Assembly (NCBI GenBank): GCA_028023455.1
Contig: JAQFVV010000056.1
Location: 186,001-250,000 of the forward strand
Direction: 5' to 3'
Source of the DNA: Epiperipatus broadwayi
Lineage: Eukaryota > Onychophora > Udeonychophora > Euonychophora > Peripatidae
DNA length: 64,000 nucleotides
Part shown: positions 47,066-57,839 of the stretch, piece after piece
How positions within the stretch are numbered: position 1 is the first letter of the stretch
Layout of the letters: every line of letters starts with the position of its first letter
Notes under the pieces: model-generated
Seen by the model: the letters and a program-made list of their open reading frames with translations, nothing else
Told to the model about the DNA's origin: nothing
Databases searched by the model: none
Translations under genes and position numbers: made by a program

Positions 47066-49555
47066 AGAGATGGATCTGAATTTTGCTGATAAGAGAACTA
47101 AAAATCATATAAATAGTACTGGGAATTATGTTTATAAAGGGTCGTTTATCTTTCCATCAGTATTCTGCAATTATTCTGCTTAAATTAATTCTTATCTGCA
47201 GCCAGGATTTGTCTTATGCTGTTATTCTGCAAGTTGAATAATTAATCTATTAGTTCCAGCCACATCTACAATGCAGAAGTAGAGAAACCATTATCTACCT
47301 TGCTCTGTCAAGCTGGCAGAGAGAAAGCTGAAAAACCCATCACCAAGTCCTGAGAAAGAAGCCATCAACAATAGAAACAAATAACCAAACATGTGTCCAA
47401 TGTAAATCCATCTGATATAAGTAACTCCAATGTCCAGTGCTAATGGAAGAACCAGCTATTAAACCAAGAGAAAAACACTGTCCAATCTCTCTAATCAAAC
47501 TTGACTATGATTTAAAACTATCCATCATAGGATAAAGAATCAATTCTACCAATATTTAAGGACATGACAACCAAAAGAATAAATATAAACTTTAAACTCA
47601 TATTTTGTTAATTATTGTCTTCAATTTAATAAAATATGTTAATAAATAGTTATGTAATTAATCTGTTTATGAGCACATATGGAAAGAAATGGTAGTTTGT
47701 TCTATTTTTTATGCCACAATCTAGTCAGTGATAATGTGGGAGAATAATTTGCCCAACTAATGCAAATGATAAAAAAAAGCTCAAGAAATACATAATAAAT
47801 AATAAAAAAAATAAAAGACCAAATAAATTAAAGTCAGAACTTATTAAGAAATCAGGAAAGAGATTAAAAAACTAAAAGATTAAAAAAATGGTCTACAAAA
47901 ATTACAAAAGAAAAATTCCAAATAGTTTAATAAATATGTAGACTAATGCAAACACAACATTTTTAAAAAAAAAAAAAAGTATATAATAGAAATCTAAAAA
48001 AAAAACAATAAAAATTATTACAAACGATCAGACCAGAATAAAAAAATAAAGATGAGAATTAAAACAATTTTAAAATTAATTAATATATGGATTTTGGAAA
48101 ATAAAATATAATAAATGGAGAAAGTATAAATTATTCTATGCAGTGAGATGTTATCAAGTAAAATAAATTCCACTGATGAATTTAATCTTCAAATAATAAT
48201 TGTAAAAAAAATAAACAACGGAGAACAGGTACTGGTGATAAGTCAAAAATTGATGTGGATAAATTTTAAATCCATGCAATAGAAATATATTTGGTTCAAA
48301 TAATGCTGAAACTTATATAGATTTATTACATTCTGAATGGAGAATATATTACTTGTATTAAACAGTAAAAAAAAAAAAAAAACAAGTGTTAAAATGGCTT
48401 TAAATATTGAGTCAGTCTTAAAATCTATATGAACAGTATTTCAAATATCCCAAGTAATAATAGAATGCAAATTAATTTATATAAAAAGATTTAGAAAATA
48501 ATTTTGATAAGCCTTTATAATATTTGTGTTGATAAGATTGCTGATTTAATATACAACTATTCAGGAAATTACTATTTTGCTGTATAATCATTATATATAG
48601 GAAAAATAATGTTCAGTTAGAATGAAAAAAAATAGTATATATTGCATATGCTTTAAACTCAGAAGAAATAATATTTAGCATTAAGCAATGGAAATAGAAA
48701 ATGGATCAAAATCAAATTCCATTCTATTGTAGTTATGATTATATGAAGGATTATAAAATCATTGGTATAAATCTGGCACACATAAGACACCATTAATATG
48801 AAATCACTAGTTTCAGGACTATTTTGGATTTATTTTGACACGTTAAAAAATCACCTTTATAAATAGTATTCTACTTTTATAGAAAATCTATTCAGACAAT
48901 ATTTGATGCTGAAAAATCATTCAAAATCTTAAAAATAAAAATAAAAGTATGAAATACTGAAATTTGTTATTGACAATGCTGTATCTGAAAGGTAAAAGTT
49001 TGATTAAACAAATATCCATGAAAATTCTTTACTATAAATTAATGTTACAATAATATTGAATATATTCTGAATAAATTTTTTGTTGTGGAAATCAACATGA
49101 TAAGAACCAAAATTTATATTATGTATGTTCTTACACTGACTGAAGATATTCTGTTGAATAATTCCTGATAATAATAAAAAAATGTTTTATTTAGTAAGTT
49201 TTCTTGATGTGAGATTTAGTAAATTTGAAACTTTTTGGTCTTTGTTTATAAAAACAATAAAATGCTGTGTGAATGAATTAAGCAATGTATAGCAGTTTGA
49301 TCTCATTGTAAACTTCAATTTTTCTCAAAAAATGATAATGTTGGTTAAATTTTAACTCCTTTACTATATGAATTGAAAATGATAACGATTAAACAGAAAT
49401 TATCATAAAATAAAAGTTATAAGAAATTAAAGAAAGTAAAATCTAATAATAAATTATTATCTCCTCTCCTAAGAAAGGCATAATGTGGTAATATGCTCTA
49501 ACATTAAGATGATGAGTAAGCATATTTTAATTTATAATAGGAATGAATGAATGAC
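47066..49555. other. A+T-rich DNA with one doubtful exon-like frame
   Basis: At 47299-47455 (minus strand) a 157-nt open segment lies between an acceptor-like CTCTTGGTTTAATAG and a weak donor GTAGAT. It would encode a hydrophobic peptide with YIRWIYIGHMFGYLFLLLMA. Its phase does not join to the DPM2-like exon. The rest is anonymous. Confidence 0.35.
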
Positions 49556-49586
49556 ATATATATATATATATATATATAAGATAATA

Positions 49587-49623
<37 letters not shown>
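49556..49623. repeat. Compound (TA)n microsatellite
   Basis: Two TA runs (49556-49577 and 49590-49623) each followed by AGATAATAAACA, so a whole block was duplicated as well as the dinucleotide. Confidence 0.9.
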
Positions 49624-49626
<3 letters not shown>

Positions 49627-49646
49627 ATAATAAACACATAAAGATA

Positions 49647-49849
49647 ATTGTCTATCACAAGTAAATCACATCACCCTAAATCAATGCTTAACATTAACCA
49701 ATAGAATATTAGCAATCTGTTATCAAAGCAGTATTCAGATAATGAATAGAAATCCCATATTATCTTAATGCTATTTTTCATAAGAGATGACTAATATTTT
49801 ATTGGCTAATGTTAAACGAGGGTAGGGTGTTATGTGATTTAAGACAATG
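49647..49849. mobile_element. Fold-back MITE with CCAAT-containing arms
   Basis: The ends are inverted over about 55-60 bp: left TAAATCACATCACCCTAAAT, then AACATTAACCAATAGAATAT; right, read inward, TAAATCACATAACACCCTAC, then AACATTAGCCAATAAAATAT. The core is about 80 bp. No target duplication was resolved. Confidence 0.75.
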
Positions 49850-51560
49850 TATTCAAAGTTATGCTGTAAAAAATTTAATTTTAATTTTGCAATTTCATGA
49901 GATTTTTTTTTTTTGTATTTAATTAGAAAATGGAATATGCTAATCTAATTTGTATTTAGTAATAGTGAAAAGAAGATTGATTGCAGTCCATAATTAAGAT
50001 TTAACTTGTTCTACATTTATGTTTTCTTTTATTTGTAATCTCTAGTCAGTTTTTATAAATATTATTTCCTGCTTTCAATTACTCTTTCATTATAATTATT
50101 TTTTGTTATTTATTCATAAACACTTTTACATATATATATATATAAGAAGAGATACTGACATTTACTAAGGAAAGGAGTTAATTTTTGCATTAGGAAAAAA
50201 AAAGATGTCCCACAAACTGACAATCTTTCTGCAGAAGCCACAGGCATGATGCTGTAGTTACCAGCAAATAATTGCTTTAAATAATGTCTAACACAATTTT
50301 TGTTTAATGAGTTGTGAGACTGCCTTCTCAAATTAATTTTACTAAGATCTCAATAAAATTAGACATCTTTCTATATTTTCATTGTAGAAAATTCAGTTAA
50401 ATTTAAATAGAAGTTTATTTGAAGAATGATGAATTTGATAATTAAATAAGAAGAGATTCTATTATTTATTTACTTTTAAATTTCGAATTGCTGTGCCTTC
50501 ATAGAATAATTACCATTAGCTGTCATCGCCAAATACATACAAGAAAAAAAAGAAGATGCAAAAAAAAAAAAAAAAACAAGAAAGAAAGACATATTATAAA
50601 TAATTATAGAATTAAATTCAAACCTCAAAGTTGGGATAATCATATAGATTATAAATAAGTTTTTAACATATCTTATATCGATCAATTATTCATATTCCAC
50701 AATGTATCATGGTTTAAAAGCTCTTAGTAAGATATTTAAATAATTATCAACATTTATTTTATTCTCTTTGATTCGATTTAAATAATTCGTATGTAAACAT
50801 CTTATTATTACTGGGCTAAATATATCAATATAATATTACAATAGGCAACTTATTTAATTTTAGTAATCTTAAAAAATCTTGAAAAATAATATAAAAGTTA
50901 AGGTAAGTTAAATCATCGGCCTGATTTTGCACAAATATTTTAATAATAATTACAGTTCTTCATCAAAAATATTTTTATTCTTACCAACTTATAAGCTAAT
51001 TGTTAATATTGTTCTGTTAATCAATTAAACATTATTTGTTTAAATCATGATATTTCTTTTAATCTTTACTATAGTTTTCTTGACCACTGTGGATCCATGT
51101 TTTTGTGTAAATTGTTGCTGTGTAGTACCTCTGCTTTAGATCATTTGTAAGATTATACTGCTGTGGCCTCCTATAAGACAAATGATATTATTTCTGGATT
51201 ATAAAAATAATAAAAATAAAATACTGATAATATTTAGGGGAATAATTCCAGGCTACCACTTTCATCATATCTGAAATTCAAACCAAATTGTATCATTACA
51301 ATATATACATATAAATATAGTATTGCAAATTGTATTCAATGTAATATGTTTCAAACTACAGATGTATTCTCCAGTAATGATTTAAACACTGTCAATTAAT
51401 TGTAGAAGCTTACATTTTCTGTAATCTCTTCTGGTGTGTTACATTGTGTATTTGGCTATAAAGCTGACTACCAAGAATTACCACAAAATTATAAATTACC
51501 AAAACATTATTAATAACAATTAAATATATTTATTTATATATTATACATACACATAAATTA
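49850..51560. other. A+T-rich DNA without a recognisable gene
   Basis: A 42-nt exon-like segment on the minus strand near 51.42-51.46 kb (PNTQCNTPEEITEN between AG and GTAAGC) was noticed but is too short to call. Confidence 0.5.
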
Positions 51561-52545
51561 AGATTTCTCTGACAAGTGATCATAGTCCTTGATTTGAAGT
51601 TCTATCTTCACTGCCCATATTGCCATTGAGTAACTAATCCTGTCACTATATGAGTGGTACACTTAAGTGGATATCAAAGTTTATACTCACAGTTATTTTA
51701 AACACACAATCATATTTGGGCCTAATCGGGTGTATATAAATAATAAAAGACTGGTGTGGTCTATTAACATTTTCCCCTAGCCAGGTATCTTGCTCCTTCA
51801 GAGGCAGAGGCCTGTGACACATCAATCATTACAGAAAAGTCAGGATACTTTTCCCTCAGCTTTTCTCAATGTCCTTATGACATCCATGACACAGCAACAA
51901 CAGCAGGTTATGATGAGTAGAGAAAGCTGATGACTCCTAGCTATTTGAGCACACACTATTTATACCTTTTTTCCTTACTTGATATCCATTAATATAATTC
52001 CTAACATTCCAAGGTAACTGTACTTCCAATTTGACTAGTACATCTTTACAATGATGATTAGGATTTGACTTTTAATTACATCTGTTTACATTAATTTCTT
52101 GCAATTAACTTCAAATATTTATCCTTTTGTTTGCTTTGCTAAAATTAACATAGTGTTTAATTTTAAACAATAACCATTTTCTCTATATTTTAAAATCCAT
52201 TAGCTATATCCGGTTTGTAATTAACAATTTGGTTTATCTTTCAGCAATCTTTTGTAAAATGCTTTTAAACCTATAATCCCTGTTACTTCATGTTTAATTT
52301 ATCTCCAAATCATCTTTCTTCATTGCTATTAAAGTTAAATTAAAATTATCTAACATAAAATTTCCTTTATTTTTACAGAATCTATTTTTCATTACTTTTT
52401 AAACTTACATATCTATTTACATTTATGTTTCCTTTAATTATTAGCAATCATTTTTATTGCTTTTAAAACTTAGATATGCATTTACAATTCATTATTATTT
52501 TTCTCTGGATTAAACTTAGCTTTATAACTTATAACTATTGAGATA
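51561..52545 (-). repeat. Probable 3' region and LTR of the minus-strand gypsy element
   Basis: A less A+T-rich block lies directly downstream of the gypsy coding relic. It carries a TATAAATAG promoter motif in the same orientation, and LTRs carry such promoters. I could not fix the TG...CA borders, and the matching 5' LTR is not in the window. Confidence 0.4.
51956..51964 (-). promoter_or_regulatory. TATA box, probable LTR promoter
   Basis: The minus strand reads GGTATAAATAGTGTG, followed 30-odd bases later by GTCATCAGCTTTC, an Inr-like TCAG. Motif seen; activity inferred. Confidence 0.45.
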
Positions 52546-54170
52546 TTAAAGCCTATATATTTTTCTGAAAAATATAGCACTTCCCCACACACTGGAGAAA
52601 AACCACATATTACTACATATAATCATGAAGTCTATCTGATTTACATTTTTTACTAATAAGTCTGGATGATTTTTTTTCTCAATTGCATCACTCTGTTCTG
52701 AAAATATTTTGCAAGCTTTATTTTTCATCCAATTTCCCATCCTCCCCCATGGCATTTAACATTTTTCATTTTCTTTTCCAACTTTTTAATTCCACCTTCT
52801 ATATTTCATGGTGACTGGTCTACCCCATCCTCTAATGTAGCTCTTGTAGTGTCTTTTTATGCCATCATTGTCACCACTAATCATTTCTGCTTGATTCCAC
52901 CAATTCTTTACTGCTGCCCCTTTGAACCAAGTTTTACTTGAGCTCTCTCTAACATGTGTTGTGGCTTCAACTTTGAAACTAGTGTTAATCCTATTTTCTT
53001 TACTTGCTATGTTTCTTTCTTCCTTAGCTACTTGTACTAGCTGCAGCTTAGCCTTACCAATTATAGAATTTGCTTTTTCTATTAGTCCACTTGCCACTTG
53101 GGAGATCAGTACCACCCTATTAATCGACTGATGTTTTCTTTTACTATCTATAATGGCAATTTTACATTCCTATTTTTGTGCTTTATATGTACTATAGCAT
53201 AACCTAGCATACCCAATACATTGCCACTGATGTCTACAGCTCTTATATTTGTTTGTTTAATTGAGATGTCAATGTGTTTTACCTTAATCTGTTTCCATAA
53301 TTTTTCTGAGCACAATGAAAAGCACAATCCACTTTCTAATTTTAACATAAATTTATTTCCCAGACTTGCTTTCATATTATTTATGCTCACAGTATCACCT
53401 ATTACAATTGCAATTGAATTTATATTATTAAGCTATTGACAACTGGCTTTTGCCTTATATATATTTTTTAAATGTCCTTTTATATTACAGTTATGACATT
53501 TTTCACCCAGAAAATAACATTGGTTTTTTATGTGCCCTTTTTTACCAGAGCAGAAATACATAATCATTTTCCTTGATCCATTGAATGTATCTCCTTTTCT
53601 ACGATCAGTTTTCCACACTGCTATATCCTCATTTTCAGTTTTATTTTTAAAGCAGGCCACTTGTACTAATATTAGTTAGCAAACTACACCTTCTTGATAG
53701 CTGACTCAAAATTCAAATCAGTATCACACAGCAATTTTTTTCTCAAATTATCATCAATCATACTCCATAATAATTGATCAAGCAATATTTCATCAACATA
53801 GTTTCAATATAAACAATCTTTTGCTAATTGACTTAATGCTAAATCATAATCTTTTACATATTCATCCTTTGCTTGACTTCTGTTTCTTAAAGACAACCGG
53901 GCTATGCATTTAGATTGTCTGGGTGCTAAAATGATTGCTTAACTTTTTCACAATATTCTCATATGCTACTATATCCTTTATAGGTAAAATGTAATACTTA
54001 CTTATTATCACAATTACCCCTATGCTCGATAGGCACAGTAATGCTGCTATTTTTTCATCCACATTACCATTTAGCAAGAAAAAAATTTCTACCTGAGTAG
54101 CATAAAATAGTGGCCATTCCCCCAACATCCTCTACATCAAATTTGGTTATTAAAGACTGGCCCAATAGCA
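52546..54170 (-). pseudogene. Ty3/gypsy retrotransposon relic: gag, zinc knuckles, protease, integrase tail
   Basis: The minus strand, starting near 54169, gives SLITKFDVEDVG, then EWPLFYATQVEIFFLLNG and DEKIAALL (gag). Next come KDEYVKDYDLALSQLAKDC and FESAIKKV, which are standard gypsy gag blocks. At 53.5-53.6 kb are two CCHC knuckles, the second CHNCNIKGH with the last Cys lost. Protease follows, with KFMLKLESGLCFSLCSEKLW, where the catalytic D-S/T-G is now ESG. Instead of RT the next frame has TWFKGAAVKN and GIKRHYKSYIRG, resembling the very C-terminus of integrase. So most of pol was deleted. Many stops and shifts occur. The 5' side is cut by the plus-strand LTR element 20 bp away. Confidence 0.88.
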
Positions 54171-54191
54171 TTTTTTTCTTGTTATATATAT

Positions 54192-55091
54192 TGTACCCTT
54201 TTGTTTAGGTAAGAATGGATTATTTCTATCAATTTACTGGAAAATTTTAAAATTTCAAAATTAAGTAGGGGATGATGTATGTTATGTGTTGATGATCTTT
54301 TAATAATTTAGTTAGGGCAAGTAAAATAATTGCTGCATAATATTATGTTGGTATTTGGAAGAAAACAGATAACTAAAAATCATTAAAAGATTGTATGGTT
54401 GGGAGAACCGGCCATAGGAAATACTAATTTAATAAGTCTTCTAAATAAATGATTAAAGTAAAATTTAAAAGTAGTACTTTAAAGTTAAATGAGTAGATTA
54501 TTTAATAATAATAATTGTATTTAATGGTTTTATTTTAAATCATTTAATTAAAAGTAATAATGTACAAAGAAAAGTGCATATTCGACTTTATAATATCAGA
54601 ATAATTATTTAGAATTTGCTATAATATTAGTATTATGTAATATTTTATAAATTAAATTATTTATTTTAGTTTCATTTAAATTATTAGCATCTGATTTATT
54701 TTTATAAATCATGTGACGTGTAATATTCACACTTGTGCTTGAGAATAAAATAATATTATCTGTTATAAATATAAGATTAGGTTTTTAAAGTGAATATAAT
54801 AAATAAAATCAGATTTGTGTTTTATGTTGAAAAATAAGAGTAGAAATGGCAATAAATATTGTAATGTGATCTTTAAAAGGTATTTTAAAGTATTTATTAA
54901 GTGTAAATAAAATATGAAAATTAATTAAGAATTGAATAATATAATAAAAATAAATATTTAATAAATTATTATTAGTTTTAACTTTAATCTGGCATTTGTT
55001 GCCCAGGCTTGTTGAAATAAGCATTGTTGAAATTGACCAATGAAAACATGTAATTTGTGAGTAATAAAACAGCTGTGCCGGAATTCCAGGT
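54192..55091 (+). repeat. 5' LTR (at least 900 bp)
   Basis: Starts TGTACCCTTTTGTTTAGG. Its 3' limit is unknown because the partner is cut by the window end. Past 55091 is a short GTTATACC-type repeat and AATAAA near 55.15 kb, a possible R/U5 region. Candidate primer-binding sites with TGG lie at about 55.17 and 55.23 kb, but none matches a tRNA I can name. The TATA position is AATAAAAC here, mutated from TATAAAAC in the other LTR. Confidence 0.85.
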
Positions 55092-55997
55092 TACTGTTAT
55101 ATCATTATACCGTTATACTGTTATACCGTCATTATTGTTACCACAACTTCAATAAATTAATTGGTAGAATATTAGTCAATTTTATTTAATTTAAAATTCT
55201 AAAAGTATGGTAATTTATTATTATAAGATTGTGGTACGGAGATGGAAGGCTAAAAAATAAGTAATTCCTTACTTGGTAATCTACTTTATCTAATTTATCA
55301 TTAACTTAAACATGGAAAAGTCATCACTGAATGTAAAAATATTGATGGAAATATTCAGTTATTATTATCATACTAAGCACATAATTTTGCCTGTGTTAAT
55401 CAGTCATGTTAGTTTACAATTGAATTTCATAAAAAGAACTTCACGGAGAAGATATAGGAAAGTTCGTCAGAAATGGAAAGTAAAATAATATGAAATGCTT
55501 TTTATTAAGAATACTTATTTAAAAATATGATAATAAAGTGCTTTTAAAAGGACAAACCTTTAAATTTGTTCAAACAGTTGTTTTTAAAATTCTAAGATAT
55601 TTCTTTTTGAAGAAATATTGAAAATAATTTTAAAACTGGGATTTTTTAAAACAAAGATATAAAAATTAAGATCATTTTGCAAATATGATTTATATCATAT
55701 TTAAAAATATTTAAAATGAATAATTAGTGTATGCTGGACATACAAAAAGTTTTTCGAAAATTATATGTGGAAAATATTTTAATCCACGTAATAAATGGCG
55801 AGAGCTGGGAATTTTATCTGTTGTATGAGAGAACATAGAACATCAGGAGATATAGGTAAAAGTTACAAGAATTTGGAAATTGTTTTAATGAAGAATATCA
55901 AAAGTATTTTAATACTATATTTGCATAGCAATGGAATGCATTAATTATTTAAAATTTTGGAGGTAAAGAATAATTAATTACGTCAATCTGGATAGTG
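55092..55997. other. LTR end and start of the internal region
   Basis: Contains the probable R/U5 boundary and leader. No coding frame is seen. Confidence 0.5.
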
Positions 55998-56083
55998 TGA
56001 AGTAAAAAGTAAACTTAGTTTTTGGCATCAAAAGTGTGATTGAAGTAAAAAGTAAACTTAGTTTTTGGCATCAAAAGTGTGAT
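55998..56083. repeat. Two exact tandem copies of a 43-bp unit
   Basis: The unit begins TGAAGTAAAAAGTAAACTTA and ends AAAAGTGTGAT. The copies 55998-56040 and 56041-56083 look identical. Confidence 0.95.
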
Positions 56084-56449
56084 TAATATTGTGGTACCCA
56101 GAGAAAAAAGACACTTCCTTTAATGAACTTTTATTGAGAAAAAAGAACATTTCATCTCAAAAAGTTTCAATGGACTGTTGTAAATATAAGTTTTAATTAT
56201 TTTTTACTAAAAAAATTAATATTAATGCTTATTCACAATATAGGAATGGAATAGAAACATAGAACATTAAATTATTTACTAACCTATTGATTAAATTGTT
56301 ATCGTAAAAAAAAAAAACTCTTTAATAATTTTTTTAAAAAACTTAATATATTTAAAAAGTGTGATAATGTGGAATAAATGATAATTTAAATGTTTTATTT
56401 AGTTCGTGATCCAGAAGACATCACCTAAGTAATTGCCAGCAGAGATTAC

Positions 56450-57839
56450 TTATGGTAATAATACTGATACACTTAAACATACATATGTTGAAAAGATAAA
56501 TAATCACCAATATACGTATTTCATGCTAAACCAGCAATCATCAGTTGGTCCAGATTATCATCTCTACACATATATACTATAAGTGCTCAGATATATATTA
56601 AGATAGACAATCCTCATACTTTAATGGACAGGCTTCAATCTACTCCACACTCCAACTCTTAAACCGTCCATCCAATTGAAAATCTGATGACGGAAAGCTC
56701 AAAGGCCACCCTGAGGCTGAGATTATTGTCACACCCATGTTGACCTAAGGTCAATCTGAACCCCACATGTACAGGACATAATCCATTAAATACATATGCA
56801 AGGATGGGCAGACATCTCTATAATGTAATAACTGAAACATAGGCTTATTTATACCTGTGTCTATATATATGTAATATTAGGGTATGAGCACAGACTTTCA
56901 CATGACCCACCACTCTCCACTCCATCTAATAACACTGATACACTTAAACATACATATGTTAAAAAGATAAATAATCACCAATATACATATTTCATGCTAA
57001 ACCAGCAATCATCAGTTGGTCCAGATTATCATCTCTACACATATATACTATAAGTGCTCAGATATATATTAAGATTGAAGCCTGTCCATTAAAGTATGAG
57101 GACTGTCTATCTTAATATATATCTGAGCACTTATAGTATATATGTGTAGAGATGATAATCTGGACCAACTGATGATTGCTGGTTTAGCATGAAATACATA
57201 TATTGGTGATTATTTATCTTTTCAACATATGTATGTTTAAGTGTATCAGTGTTATTAGATGGAGTGGAGAGTGGTGGGTCATGTGAAAGTCTGTGCTCAT
57301 ACCCTAATATTACATATATATAGACACAGGTATAAATAAGCCTATGTTTCAGTTATTACATTATAGAGATGTCTGCCCATCCTTGCATATGTATTTAATG
57401 GATTATGTCCTGTACATGTGGGGTTCAGATTGACCTTAGGTCAACATGGGTGTGACAATAATCTCGGCCTCAGGATGGCCTTTGAGCATTCATTCATCAG
57501 ATTTTCAATTGGATGGACAGTTGAAGAGTTGGAGTGTGGAGTAGATTGAAGCCCGTCCATTAAAGTATGAGGCTTGTCTATCTTAATATATATCTGAGCA
57601 CTTATAGTATATATGTGTAGAGATGATAATCTGGACCAACTGATGATTGCTGGTTTAGCATGAAATACATATATTGGTGATTAATTATCTTTTCAACATA
57701 TGTATGTTTAAGTGTATCAGTGTTATTAGATGGAGTGGAGAGTGGTGGGTCGTGTGAAAGTCTGTGCTCATACCCTAATATTACATATATATAGACACAG
57801 GTATAAATAAGCCTATGTTTCAGTTATTATGGTAATAAT
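56450..57839. repeat. Giant inverted repeat of 471-bp units with 13-bp flanking duplication
   Basis: The insert 56463-57826 is bounded by TTATGGTAATAAT on both sides (56450-56462 and 57827-57839). The left arm 56463-57075 and right arm 57109-57721 are each 613 bp and near-identical inverted copies around a 33-bp loop. Each arm is unit A (142 bp), unit B (329 bp), unit A, so the internal period is 471 bp. The right side carries 105 bp more of B. No frame codes for anything recognisable. The left edge starts ACTGATACAC and the right ends CAGTTA. A solitary partial unit at 5.73 kb shows dispersal. The flanking duplication implies insertion as one piece. Confidence 0.95.

Noticed and set aside
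51418-51459. 42-nt micro-exon-like segment (PNTQCNTPEEITEN) on the minus strand
   Set aside because: AG and GTAAGC borders are too common in this DNA; no flanking exon or family.
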